A stretch of 64,000 nt of DNA, taken from contig JAEHOE010000182.1 of assembly GCA_016858145.1 (NCBI GenBank), positions 62,001-126,000 on the forward strand. The letters are read 5' to 3'. The notes beneath the pieces are model-generated. The model was not told the DNA's origin. It saw nothing but the letters and a program-made list of their open reading frames with translations, and searched no databases. The translations under genes and the position numbers were made by a program. The DNA comes from Edaphochlamys debaryana (taxonomy: Eukaryota > Chlorophyta > Chlorophyceae > Chlamydomonadales). Of this stretch, positions 1 through 11,026 are shown in pieces; position 1 is the stretch's first letter, and every line of letters begins with the position of its first letter.

Positions 1-1945
1 AGCGGCGGCAGCACCTGCGCGTGGTGGGCTGGCGGCGGCGCCGCCAGAGGTTCGGTGCCGGCCGCCGCCGCCGCGGCGGCGGCGGCAGCGGCGGCAGCCG
101 CCGCCACTGCGACCTGGAGTTGAGCTGGGTCCATGCCTGCTGGCTCCCGGCTGGGGTGGTGGCTGTGGAAGGCCCGCGCCCCCGGGACCCCGCCCCCCGC
201 CCGTCCATCCCTGCACCGCCCGAGCAATGCCAGAGGCAGCGCTGGAGGCACTGTCTCGCTCTGCAGCGCCGCCTGCCCATGCCCACCGCCTCCGCCTGCA
301 ATTCGATTAGCGCCTACCACAACCCCAGCAGCTTCTTCCCCCACTGCACCGGCTCCGTTGGTAGACACGCGACGGCTGACCGCCGCGCCGCCAGTCCCGA
401 CGCTTCCCGCAAGGCTCGCCACCGATCCTCCTCCACCCCCGCCGGCGCCGCCGCCGCCGCCGCCCGCACCGTCAGCTGGTAGCAACAGCGCCGCCGCCGC
501 CAGGGACGATGCGCGGCTGGCGGCGGCGGCGGTGGCGAAGGCGGCGGCGAAGGCGTCCGAGGGCGGCGCTGAGCCGAGGGAGGCGTAGGGCGCGGAGCGG
601 GGCCGCACCTCCTGGTAGCGCTGCGGACCCGCGGCGTCCAGGCACAGACGGGAGGAGGGGGGTGAGCATGCAAGGAGGGAGGAGGGGGGTGAGCATGCAA
701 GGAGGAGGGGGGTAGAGTCCGGCTGCCTGGTGGCCCAAAGCAGGGAGTGGATTGAGAAGAGCGAGGCCCAGGGGTGGGCACGGGGCACGGCGTAAGGTGG
801 GTGGGTGTGGAGGGTGGGGTCGGGGTGCAGGGTGGGAAGGGGTGCGCATGCAAGGGAAGCGGGGCAGGGTCTGCCTACGAGCACGGCTTGTGCGCAGAGC
901 AGAGCGAGGCAGTGGGCGCTGTCACGGGGCGGTACACCCCTCGTCGCGAGAGGCAGCCTGATAGGGACCTGATGGCCCGAGCAGGGAGCCGGTTGAGCTG
1001 GGCGGGGCCCTTGGGCCGCACCCTTGAAGACGCTACGGGAACCATCGCCCCTATCCGTGCGTAGGGTACTGCACCCCCGTCCAGACGCTACCACAGCCCC
1101 TGTCCCGCTTCACGCAGCATGAGGCTGAGCAGGGTCAGCACTGTGAAGATCTGAAGGCCCATGAGGATGGTGCGGTTGAGCATCTGCGGAGGTCCGAGCA
1201 TCAGAAGGACGTCAGAGCAGGGCAAGAGTAGCAAGAGCGAGGAAATGACACAACCTCTTTGCACCCCAGCGCCTGCTTGCTCGAGGCGGGGGTCTTGTGG
1301 TGACGGGGCAGGTACGGGCCCACCAGGCTCGCCCATGCCGTGTGCACACCGCCGTGTGCACACCGCCGTGGGGGCAGACAAGGGCCGACCAGACGCATGC
1401 GCTGTGGGGAAAAGAGAGAGGCCTGGAGTACATGGAGGACGTGTGGAAGAGAGGAAGGGAGGGGATCCTCACGGTGAGTCAGCACTCGAGGGAAGGAAAG
1501 CGCCGGTGGCCCCGGTGCAGCCGAAGACGAGGGCACCGCCAGCCGCGTCGCTCGCCTGGGCGAGGGGCGGCGGCGGTGCCGACTGTGGACTGGTTGGCAG
1601 CCCCGCAGCCCGTAGGGCGTCGAGCAACACAAAGAGCCGACGAGTAAGGCGACGCCCCCGCCCCTTCCCCACCTGCTGTGTGGTAGCAGCTAGCCCACCT
1701 TCGAGCCGAGTCGTCTTGAGAAGCCCGAGACCGTCTACGCCAAGGCCATGCATATGCCTGGTGTGCGGCTTCATTCGGCCACTCACTCCACGCTCTGTCT
1801 TCTTGCCGGGACGCTCCGCCAGCCGATTGCCCTTCGCCGCTGCCTGGATGGCGGAGGCGCGTGGGGCCGGCATGTTCACGTCCTGCAAGGTTGGCAACGA
1901 ATGGCACGGGCGCAAGGAGGGGCCCCTGAGCCGCGCTGCAACCAA
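1..1945 (-). pseudogene. 5' part of a membrane kinase-like gene (copy 1, cut by window edge)
   Basis: Candidate exons on the minus strand: one ending at about 1473 before a GTGAGG donor (ending PSSADSP, with upstream LFVLLDALRAAGLP); a transmembrane exon at 1092-1183 (acceptor CCGCAG, donor GTAGCG) with TILMGLQIFTVLTLLSLML; and Ala/Gly-rich sequence from about 640 down to the window edge including RYQEVRPRSAPYASLGS. The kinase core seen in copy 2 lies beyond the window. I did not solve all exon joins, so the gene could be active or decayed. Confidence 0.35.
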
Positions 1946-2594
1946 GGCTTGCTGGGCCTTGCATGTCCGCCCAGCCGGACGTGGAAGCCAGCAGGGCCCT
2001 GCCAGCAGTAGCCGCTAGCTGTTCCCGTGCTTCTTCCTTCAACCCTTGGAGCCCAGGATGTACACGCCCCTGCCTCCTGTAGCGGACAGTAGATCTGTCC
2101 TAGGCATCACCTACCGGTGCTGCACCTCTGGTTACACATCCCCGCCCCACACCCCACAATCCTGTGCTCTGCATTCACCCAGGCCCCGCGCCCACCCTCT
2201 GGCGCTGCTCAAACTGCTGGACCCGCGGGCGCGGTTAGGGGGCCGGGACGGGGCCGGCCGAGAAGGCCCCTGGGGCCGGTGCCGAGGAGGGTGTTGCGCC
2301 GAGACGGGAGCAACCCGGACTGGGTCGGGGACAATTGACTCCGCGCTTCTGCGTCGCGCGCGACAGCTCGGCCTCCAAGTAGATGCGCTTAGAAGTCTAG
2401 CGTGCTCGGGACTATGCCTGCAGGCTGGGGCTGGGGCTTGCGTCAACGCGGGCCATCAACGCGGGCCATCATGGCCAGGAAAGCTTTGCGCAGCGTCTGC
2501 CCCCTGTGTCTGCGCTTTGTAAACTTGCCCTCTGCTTGCCAACCTCCAACCCGCCTATAGTCCTCACAACGGAGCCACACATCTGAGCGACACA

Positions 2595-3469
2595 ATGGCC
2601 AACCCGTTTTTGCCGCCTGTGCAAGCGGGACCGCTGAACCTGAACTTTCCGGCAGTGCCGACTCCCGCCGCCGTCACCGCCCAGGACGTGGTGAACCGCG
2701 ACCAGGCCGAGCGGCTGCTTCACGCGGCAAGCGCTCCTGTCGCGGAGCGGGCGGAGGCGGCCGCTAACGCAGTGAAGGCATCTGTCGCGTTTGCGGGTGC
2801 GCGCGCGGGCCGGTTTCTGCGAAGCAAGTCCCGGGGCGTCGATGATGCGTGGCTGGCCTGTCGCAGGGCTCGCCGTGGACGCCGGCGGCACGCAGGCGAT
2901 GGTGGTGGGCCTGCAGCAGGTGCACCAGAATGTGCAGCAGCTGACCAACATGGTGCTGGGCCTGCAGCCGCTGCACCAGAATGTGCAGCAGCTGACCAAC
3001 ATGGTGCAGGGCCACACGGACCAGATGGCAATCATCATCGCCACCAGCCGCAACGCCCGCGCCTTCGCGGCCAACGGGCAAGCGCGGCCCACGGAGCAGC
3101 TGGAGCCGCTGTGCGTGGAGATTCCGGGCGGCCCGCACCCCGTGGGCACGTTTCCGGGGCCCCTGGGCGTGCCGTTCCCCGACACGATCGGCGCGCTGAC
3201 GCAGCTCATGGACCCGGAGCTCAACGCGCTGCAGGTGCGGGGACGCAGAGCCAGCGCGGAGGGTGAGGGGCGAAATGGTTACCAGGGGCGAAGGAGCTAT
3301 AGCAAGGGCTGTTGGGGGCGTAAGCGTATGGCCTGTTGCCCGCCCTCCACTCTTGCTCCTGACCCCTGCCGTGTGCCCCGCCCAGGCCTTCTACAACCGT
3401 GCGTTCGCGGGCCTGGACCTGGCGGCGCGCCACAGGGCGTTCGGGCGCTTCATTGGCGTGCGCATGTGA
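2595..3469 (+). CDS. Three-exon gene of unknown function, heptad-repeat protein (copy 1)
   Basis: I infer exons 2595-2796, 2867-3234 and 3386-3469, giving 217 aa. The introns start GT and end AG, and phases agree: intron 1 splits a Gly codon after one base, intron 2 is phase 0. The N-terminus is Pro/Ala-rich. The middle has two tandem copies of a 16-residue block containing HQNVQQLTNMV, with leucine, valine and methionine at heptad spacing, so a short coiled coil is likely. The C-terminus has aromatic-rich FYNRAFAGLDLAARH and ends in GVRM. No signal peptide, membrane segment or catalytic motif is seen. It is divergent from the minus-strand kinase-like gene, whose 5' part lies left of 2050. 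I do not recognise the family. Confidence 0.72.
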
Positions 3470-3763
3470 AGCTGGATTCGGGACAGAGCGGCAGGGGCAC
3501 CTTGCTGTGCAGGGGTGCAGGGTAGCAGCCAGGTTCTGCACCCTGCAGCGAGCGTGCACTGGGGCCCCATCAGCTGGGTGGGTGTGTTAGGTGGACAGGC
3601 GGAGGAGCTGGGGCGCTCGCTCAGTTGTCAGACCGGCATCTTCTGAGCGGCTCGTCGCACGGCGGCGGCCAACGGCTGATGTGGCCAGTCTTGATCCATG
3701 AAGCCCACGTAACTTTCTTGTCTCTCGCACACTCAGATCTCTACCACATGCAGTGGGCTGAGG

Positions 3764-3865
3764 CGGATGCGTCCACCTGAGAACGATAAATGGCTGGCGG
3801 CGTGGTGATTGCTAAGGATTGTGCTTAGCCGCCAGCCATTTATCGTTCTCAGGTGGACGCATCCG
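3764..3865. repeat. Perfect 37-bp inverted repeat with 28-nt loop (copy 1)
   Basis: Arms 3764-3800 and 3829-3865 are exact reverse complements over 37 bases, separated by a 28-base loop. The RNA from either strand would fold into a long perfect stem. It lies about 300 bp downstream of the three-exon plus-strand gene, in otherwise non-coding DNA. Chlamydomonas-type algae process long, near-perfect hairpins into small RNAs, so a miRNA or siRNA precursor is possible. A short inverted-repeat transposon is the alternative, but I saw no flanking target duplication. Confidence 0.85.
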
Positions 3866-4579
3866 GCTATAGCAGGCCAGACGCCGGGGCGTGTGCAGGG
3901 GGCTGTGTAGATTTCCCTTTGCAGGCGGATGCTGTTGCTTCCCTTCAGCAGCTGGCTTAGGTCCTTTGCGACATTCCCGAATTCCCGAGGGAGAGAGACA
4001 AGCGGCTTTGCCTTGGGGCCTGGGCCCAAGGTTGTGGGGGCGACGTGCGGGAGTGTGGCACTCGGGTGCTCTGAGGGGTGCTTGGCTGGGGGCGGCTCTT
4101 ATTCGAGAAGAGAGACTCGTTACCGTAGGTGGGATTTGGGGTCTGGGGTTTGTTGGACGGGGTTTGTCACCAAGTTGAGCGTTTCTGGTTACTTCTCCTC
4201 GCGGCCTGCGTCAGATGACGCTGCCGCGGGGCTTCGAGTGTGGCTGCACTTTGTGCTTGCGAAGGCCGTGTGGTGTGGAGACCTTGCTGTTAATTGGTCG
4301 TCTGCATCTGGTTGGTTCTTTCCTGGAGTGGAGGGGCTGCGTGGCGCATGCCGGGGCCGCGCTTCGCCGCCGTCAATGGCGGAAAACCCTGGCGGCCCCG
4401 GCACTGCGCGCGCCCCTCTCGCTAGATGCTCTTGTCACAGTTAGCTAGCGCACTTGTCCAATCGCTAGATCCCCTTGGCAAAACTGGGAAGTGGCGGGCC
4501 CAATCTTTGTTCACATTGGGCTCCAAACGAGACATCCCCAGAGAGACCCATTTTTCGTGTTGCAACAGAGGCCATGAGC

Positions 4580-4605
4580 GTGTGTGTGTGTGTGTGTGTG
4601 TGTGT
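4580..4605. repeat. GT dinucleotide microsatellite (copy 1)
   Basis: An uninterrupted run of about 13 GT units. The duplicate at 13662-13687 has the same length, which fits a very recent duplication because such runs change length quickly. Confidence 0.95.
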
Positions 4606-5051
4606 TTTGCATTCGGTTGCACACCGATGCAAGGGGATGCAGAGGCGCGGGGAACCCTGACAAAAGGGGCCCGTGCAGCAAGATCGAAGTTCAGCCACCG
4701 TCAGGCATGCACGGCCCAGGCACCCAGCGTGTGAACTTCGTGGGCGCTGATTGGACGCTGGGGGCCACAGCTGGGGGACGCAGGGTCGATGGCTGGCGGA
4801 GCTGAGCAAGCTGTAACGGTCGATGGCACCGCTTCCCTGCGCGCCATTGTCCCGGTCCCGCCACCCTCCCGCAGCACGTGGCAGGCTGGCAAGTCTCGTG
4901 TTGCCTTGTGGCGGGGTTGGCGACGCAACGGAGGTTCGGTTCCCCAAAAGAAATGCCGTGCCAAGTAGGGAGCAGAGGAGCAAAGTGATGGGGCCTGGAG
5001 GCTCAGGGCGACGCCCTTGACGATGCGAGGACCGCTCACGCCGTTACAGGG

Positions 5052-5324
5052 TCAGGCGGCACTCCCCGCTGCCGGCCGCACCTCGCTCAGCACCTTGGAC
5101 AGAGCCTCGTCCACATCGCCCGGGCCCCCGATCACACCCGCGGGCAGCAGGCCCCCCGCCCTCATCCCCACCCCCGGCCCCACTTTGTCGGCGGACAGGC
5201 TGTTCCCCGCCCCCACGGGCAGTTTGACCACGTATCCCAGCGAGCTCGCCGCCGCCTCCAGCCCGCCGATCGCCACCGCCGAGGGCTGCGCCAGCACTGC
5301 CGCGGAGGGCCCACCCGGTCCCAA
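5052..5324 (-). CDS. Candidate 3'-terminal exon of an unknown minus-strand gene (copy 1)
   Basis: The minus frame ending at a stop at 5052 has strong G/C third-position bias and a non-repetitive sequence including SSLGYVVKLPVGAG and DVDEALSKVLSEV. This looks like real coding sequence, not a shadow frame. The frame is open further upstream, but the exon start and the rest of the gene were not resolved; Pro/Ser-rich frames up to about 5550 may belong to it. It converges on the three-exon plus-strand gene. Product unknown. Confidence 0.45.
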   Translation of the reverse strand: MGPGGPSAAVLAQPSAVAIGGLEAAASSLGYVVKLPVGAGNSLSADKVGPGVGMRAGGLLPAGVIGGPGDVDEALSKVLSEVRPAAGSAA

Positions 5325-6033
5325 GCTAACGCCCGCGCCCTGCAGACTCCCTCCCGCGTCGGCAACCGCCCCAGGCGCGACGCGCCCGGGCTGCCGACCC
5401 CCGCCGGTCCCACCCCAGCTCCGCCGGGGCTGCCCGAGCCCCCATCTCCCGCCAGCGCCTGGCCCATGTTCCCCGCCGACGTGGACAGCGGCCCAGGCGA
5501 GTGGCTGGCGAACTGCCGGCGGTGGAAGGAGGGGATGGGCGGCAGCGTGACGCCGCTGCTGGAGGCGTCGGTGCCGCCGGCCCCGCGGCCGCCGCCGGCT
5601 GCTGCTGCTCCGCCTGCTGGCTCCCGCTCAGTGCAAGCTCATGGCCTGGCATGCATGCACGGGGCAGGGCATCCCTCAGGCCATGCCCTTGGCCTGGGCC
5701 CACTCGGGACCGCGACCAAGCGGCAGCGGCGAGCCAGTTTGGCTTGTTTCCGCGGGTGCCAATAAGTCGCAGCATTGGCTGGGGGGAGCTCTGCACCTGT
5801 GCAGGGGCCGCTGGTCGCCGTCCCTGGCGTCGTTGCCGCTTGGCATGCCCGACGTCGCGAGCTTCGGGCGAGCCTCGGGCCCAAGTGCCAAAGTGTTCGA
5901 GCTCGCAATGGATACCGCTTCGCACTTGGGCGGCAGCATGTTGGGGCGCTCGGAGCGCTCGCGGTCGGTGTTGCTCGGCCCAGGCCATTACACTTTTGAA
6001 ACCTGTGCATCCGGGGGTCACTCGGGGACGTGT

Positions 6034-6090
6034 CTCATACACACCCGCCCCCTGCGGGGAGCGTGTGTTAAGGGGGCGGATGTGTATGAG
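6034..6090. repeat. Palindromic junction between duplication copies 1 and 2
   Basis: 20-base arms 6034-6053 and 6071-6090 are reverse complements with one mismatch. The left arm is the start of the plus-oriented 3'-end fragment (as at 15116) and the right arm is the minus-oriented one (as at 46373-46392). Both ATT tails and part of the 3' UTRs are missing, so the head-to-tail joint formed inside these two inverted retroelement ends. Confidence 0.8.
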
Positions 6091-7010
6091 GGGCTAAGGC
6101 CTCCACACCCACCACCACCCGCCGATGCGGGGGTGGCGGGCGTGGGCTAGCCCACACCCCCGCGGTCCAGGTTTTTCTCTCGTCTTCGCCGCATGGTCGA
6201 GATGTAGTCCATGTACTCCACTGCGACCAGGTGGAGCTGTGCGCAGACGTGCCCTGCGAGCAGGGCCCCGAGGTCCTGTAGGAGGCTGCGTGCCTCGCGG
6301 CCCAGGATTCCAGCAAAACCCAGGGTCACAATGGTTGACCGGTCGTACACAACCTGCCATCCTGCGGCGGTCAAGAGCTGCGCCAGGTGGCGATGCTGCT
6401 CTGTTTTCTCGGGGATCTTGGCTGCGTGGTTAAGGTCTGAGGTGCACCCCACTTCAATGATGTAGACTTTGTGCTTTCGGCCCCCCTCGGAGGTGGTTGG
6501 GGGCGTGGTCCCGCGGGGGAGCGTGGGGATGAACAGGATGTCGTGGCCTAGTCTGTCCCTTTCGGCCTCGCTGACTTGCCCTTCTGCAAACATCCACGCA
6601 GGTGGGCGGTTTTCGGGCGCGTAGCTCGGCGCATCTGCGGCGGAGGTGGCATCCATGGCCATAAAGCCGTTGCCCTGCCTGCCGTACGCCAGGGCCTTGG
6701 CAATGAGCTGTATGTGCGGCCTTGTTATGGCGCTTGATGTATAGGCAACGCATCTCTTGGTCGTGGCAGCCGCCATCGATGTGCGGTCCGGAGTCCGGGT
6801 GCCCGCAGAGCGGGCAGGGGGCGGTTTCGCCAGGGCCCAGTAGCCTGCAGCGGCCACCGGAGAGGGTGCGGCCACACTTGCCTGCCGTGGTGGCGTTCCA
6901 GACCTGCCCGTACAGGGCGTACAGCAGTCGACGGATGGTGATGGTCCTCCTGTGTGAGCTGGGGGTAGGGCCTGCGGCCCCGCCCCGCCACCAGCTCCCA
7001 CGCCACCTAC
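6054..7010 (-). mobile_element. 5'-truncated non-LTR retrotransposon, 3' endonuclease region (copy 2)
   Basis: The minus strand encodes, in two frames, the C-terminal part of an algal non-LTR ORF: a zinc-knuckle-like CPLCGHPDSGPHIDGGC, then IKRHNKAA, a frame break near 6720, then IAKALAYGRQGNGFMAMD, and a PD-(D/E)XK-like nuclease core with HDILFIP and VYIIEVGCTSD followed by KIPEKTEQH. It ends AVEYMDYISTMRRRREK with a stop at 6147. A 3' UTR of about 95 bases follows. No reverse transcriptase remains. The frame break is shared with the copy at 46327, so decay predates the duplication. Confidence 0.7.
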
Positions 7011-7927
7011 CACGCCCAGAGCAAACACGTCCACCGAGGAGTGCAGGCGGGCGTCTGGGGGCGGGGGGCGCGAAAGAGGGAGAGGTGGCATCAGGGGAAG
7101 GGGGCGAGGGGCAGCGCTGAGGTAGGGAAGTGAGGCAAGGACCGGAGCTACGGGCGGGGGGAGAGCCGAGGGCGGAAGGGGAGCCGGGTCATTGTGAGAG
7201 AGTCCGGCTCTCACAGTCGTCTTCAGGGCAGAGGAAGATATAGTCCAAGCCGTCGCATGGCGTGGGTGAGTTTGGTGATGGAACGAGCGGCGCTCGCTGG
7301 CGGTCGACTGGGGGTACACCGTAGCTTGTACCTGTAAACCCCAAATTATCACTCACTGCGGTGGTAGGCCTCGGGTGCCATGCGGGTCACGCTGTACGGC
7401 AATGGGGCAGAGGCAGGACGGCAACGGGGCAGAGGGGCAGTGGGGTGGGAATGAACCCTCGCTTTACGAGCACAGGCGGACGGACCAGCAGACGATGGCC
7501 CCGCACGAGACCCTCGCGACCCGAGTCTCCAAGGGAGCTTCTTGAAACTTCAAGGGAGCTTCTTGCTCTTCCAACAACAGTATTGGGCCAATACGATTGG
7601 CCACCCAGCTAGCTGTAGGCAGCTGTACGCCCACCCTTGCCCCCACCACACGCCTCGACGGGGTAGGCGCAGAGCTGCAGTGTGACCGGCGCGGGGGCCC
7701 CGTCCTCAGGTCTCCCCGGGGACTCGGGGCCGGAGGGCGCCCACTCCTGCAGGCGTCAGGGCAGCGACAGGGAGCAGGGGCCTTGTTTGGTGAGGGCATT
7801 TTTTACAGTAGTGCACAGGCCGATGCAGCGCCCGACAGGCTGCTCGCTTTGTCGACTCGGATACCCAGAACTCGCAACACCCAAATAATCCAGCAAATTC
7901 GCCAGCAGCCCCATCCCGCTCTCTCAC

Positions 7928-10900
7928 CTCGACGTCCAGGGGCAGAACGAAGCCAAAGCCTGCGCCGAGGGACAGCTCGCGGGCATTCGTACGTACGGCA
8001 GATGAGGGGCGCACGTGTACTGATATCCCACACGTACAGCAGTCGCCCCACACCATGAGTCCATGACCACAGCCGCCTTGCAGCTTCGAGCGCCAACCAG
8101 CCAGTTTGCAGGTCCAGCCGCGGGGGTCCTCGCGGCACGACACTAGTAGGCAGTTGGCGGGCTTGATATCTGGGGGACGGGGAGCAGCGGGTGTGTTCAG
8201 GTAGTTCAGGGCTGCTTGTGTAAGCCAGAGAAACAGGGCGCGGCGGAGAGCCAGCCAGCCTTGGATGCGGAACCGAAAGCCCGAGAACCCGAACGAAGCC
8301 TGAAGCCTGCCCGAAGCCCCTTGGCCCCCGCCGCCCGCTCCGCAGCGCTGATCACCACGTGGCGCAGCCAGGGCGCAACCAGCCGCAGCCGCTGCCGCAG
8401 GCGCACGCCCGGGCCGTCGCCACCCCCATCGCCGCCAGCACCGCCGCCGCCGGCCCCAGTGCCAGCACCGTGGGCTGTGGTGGTGCCGTGGCGGGTACTG
8501 TGGTGGTGGTCACGAGTATGGCTATCTGAGTTGTGGTTGCCTGGGCCAGGACCCTTGTGATTTCCGTGCTGAGCATGACGATCGTTGTGGCTGGATGAGG
8601 GGTTGAGGGGATGGGTAGAGCGGGAGCTCCAAGCGCACTCCCGGTACAGAAGCGAGGGATCATCAGTGGGGGTGGCGGAGGGGTTTGTGGCGTGGGTCGA
8701 GATGGCCGGGTGGCCGAGGTTGGAGGTGGTGTGGCGGCGCGGCGGCGACCCGGCCGCTCCGGACCCGCCAGAGGCTGACGTGGCAGCGCGCGAAGATCCG
8801 GGCCCAGGCCCAGGCCTAGCGGCGGGCCCAGAGGGATGACTGAAGGAGGCGGCTGCCGCCGCCGCCACGGCCGCCGCCGCCAGGGCCTCAAAAGCACCGC
8901 CGAATGAGATCTTCGCGAGGCCGCTGGCACTGGGGTTTCCCGACGTCGGGCCTACGGATACGGCCAGCTCCGAGCCCGCCCCGACGCTGGTGGCGGCGGA
9001 GCCAAGCTCAGCAGCGCTCTGGCTAACCCGCATCCCCGACGCCACGCCGGCTGCCGTACGACGATGCAGCAGCACCGACGGCAGCGGCGGCAGCACCTGC
9101 GCGTGGTGGGCTGGCGGCGGCGCCGCCAGAGGTTCGGTGCCGGCCGCCGCCGCCGCGGCGGCGGCGGCAGCGGCGGCAGCCGCCGCCACTGCGACCTGGA
9201 GTTGAGCTGGGTCCATGCCTGCTAGCTCCCGGCTGGGGTGGTGGCTGTGGAAGGCCCGCGCCCCCGGGACCCCGCCCCCGCCCGTCCATCCCTGCACCGC
9301 CCGAGCAATGCCAGAGGCAGCGCTGGAGGCACTGTCTCGCTCTGCAGCGCCGCCTGCCCATGCCCACCGCCTCCGCCTGCAATTCGATTAGCGCCTACCA
9401 CAACCCCAGCAGCTTCTTCCCCCACTGCACCGGCTCCGTTGGTAGACACGCGACGGCTGACCGCCGCGCCGCCAGTCCCGACGCTTCCCGCAAGGCTCGC
9501 CACCGATCCTCCTCCACCCCCGCCGGCGCCGCCGCCGCCGCCGCCCGCACCGTCAGCTGGTAGCAACAGCGCCGCCGCCGCCAGGGACGATGCGCGGCTG
9601 GCGGCGGCGGCGGTGGCGAAGGCGGCGGCGAAGGCGTCCGAGGGCGGCGCTGAGCCGAGGGAGGCGTAGGGCGCGGAGCGGGGCCGCACCTCCTGGTAGC
9701 GCTGCGGACCCGCGGCGTCCAGGCACAGACGGGAGGAGGGGGGTGAGCATGCAAGGATGGAGGAGGGGGGTGAGCATGCAAGGAGGAGGGGGGTAGAGTC
9801 CGGCTGCCTGGTGGCCCAAAGCAGGGAGTGGATTGAGAAGAGCGAGGCCCAGGGGTGGGCACGGGGCACGGCGTAAGGTGGGTGGGTGTGGAGGGTGGGG
9901 TCGGGGTGCAGGGTGGGAAGGGGTGCGCATGCAAGGGAAGCGGAGCAGGGTCTGCCTACGAGCACGGCTTGTGCGCAGAGCAGAGCGAGGCAGTGGGCGC
10001 TGTCACGGGGCGGTACACCCCTCGTCGCGAGAGGCAGCCTGATAGGGACCTGATGGCCCGAGCAGGGAGCCGGTTGAGCTGGGCGGGGCCCTTGGGCCGC
10101 ACCCTTGAAGACGCTACGGGAACCATCGCCCCTATCCGTGCGTAGGGTACTGCACCCCCGTCCAGACGCTACCACAGCCCCTGTCCCGCCTCACGCAGCA
10201 TGAGGCTGAGCAGGGTCAGCACTGTGAAGATCTGAAGGCCCATGAGGATGGTGCGGTTGAGCATCTGCGGAGGTCCGAGCATCAGAAGGACGTCAGAGCA
10301 GGGCAAGAGTAGCAAGAGCGAGGAAATGACACAACCTCTTTGCACCCCAGCGCCTGCTTGCTCGAGGCGGGGGTCTTGTGGTGACGGGGCAGGTACGGGC
10401 CCACCAGGCTCGCCCATGCCGTGTGCACACCGCCGTGTGCACACCGCCGTGGGGGCAGACAAGGGCCGACCAGACGCATGCGCTGTGGGGAAAAGAGAGA
10501 GGCCTGGAGTACATGGAGGACGTGTGGAAGAGAGGAAGGGAGGGGATCCTCACGGTGAGTCAGCACTCGAGGGAAGGAAAGCGCCGGTGGCCCCGGTGCA
10601 GCCGAAGACGAGGGCACCGCCAGCCGCGTCGCTCGCCTGGGCGAGGGGCGGCGGCGGTGCCGACTGTGGACTGGTTGGCAGCCCCGCAGCCCGTAGGGCG
10701 TCGAGCAACACAAAGAGCCGACGAGTAAGGCGACGCCCCCGCCCCTTCCCCACCTGCTGTGTGGTAGCAGCTAGCCCACCTTCGAGCCGAGTCGTCTTGA
10801 GAAGCCCGAGACCGTCTACGCCAAGGCCATGCATATGCCTGGTGTGCGGCTTCATTCGGCCACTCACTCCACGCTCTGTCTTCTTGCCGGGACGCTCCGC

Positions 10901-11026
10901 CAGCCGATTGCCCTTCGCCGCTGCCTGGATGGCGGAGGCGCGTGGGGCCGGCATGTTCACGTCCTGCAAGGTTGGCAACGAATGGCACGGGCGCAAGGAG
11001 GGGCCCCTGAGCCGCGCTGCAACCAA
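7928..11026 (-). pseudogene. Membrane kinase-like gene lacking its C-lobe (copy 2)
   Basis: Order on the minus strand: exon near 10554-11026; transmembrane exon 10173-10264; Ala/Gly-rich cytoplasmic sequence (about 8250-9720, including a run of about 15 Ala near 9140-9190); then two exons with good GT-AG sites and matching phase. Exon 8098-8169 reads DIKPANCLL, the kinase catalytic loop, and ends in KLA. Exon 7928-7959 continues GFGFVLPLDVE. The expected DFG magnesium-binding motif is therefore GFG, as in some pseudokinases. The C-lobe is missing here: leftward lie a non-LTR fragment and copy 1 of the duplication. I infer a truncated gene copy. Confidence 0.42.

Larger units (their letters stand above)
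3470..5051. other. Non-coding stretch of the duplicated unit (copy 1)
   Basis: Apart from the hairpin and the GT run, I see no convincing gene. Open frames exist on both strands, but they lack the G/C third-position bias of the real exons nearby and run through the microsatellite. It probably holds the 3' ends of the converging plus-strand gene and the minus-strand gene ending at 5052. Confidence 0.6.
1..6046. repeat. Tandem segmental duplication, copy 1 (right part)
   Basis: This stretch is nearly identical, base for base, to 9083-15128 (offset 9081-9082). The differences I noticed are a few substitutions and single-base run-length changes in G or C runs, such as one near 195 and one near 4035. 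It carries one copy each of the three-exon plus-strand gene, the perfect hairpin, the GT microsatellite and the minus-strand exons. The left end of the unit lies outside the window. Near identity in introns and intergenic DNA points to a very recent duplication, or to sequence homogenisation. Confidence 0.95.

Noticed and set aside
314..853. Pro-rich open frames on the minus strand (also 9395-9934)
   Set aside because: They run through C-rich repeats and introns, and overlap a better frame with RYQEVRPRSAPYASL; composition alone keeps them open.
1161..2018. 285-codon plus ORF (also 10242-11099)
   Set aside because: It lies antisense to candidate exons with good splice sites and has no domain or codon bias of its own.
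4465..4983. 172-codon minus ORF through the GT repeat
   Set aside because: It contains a His-Thr run from the microsatellite and no coding bias; it is in non-coding DNA.
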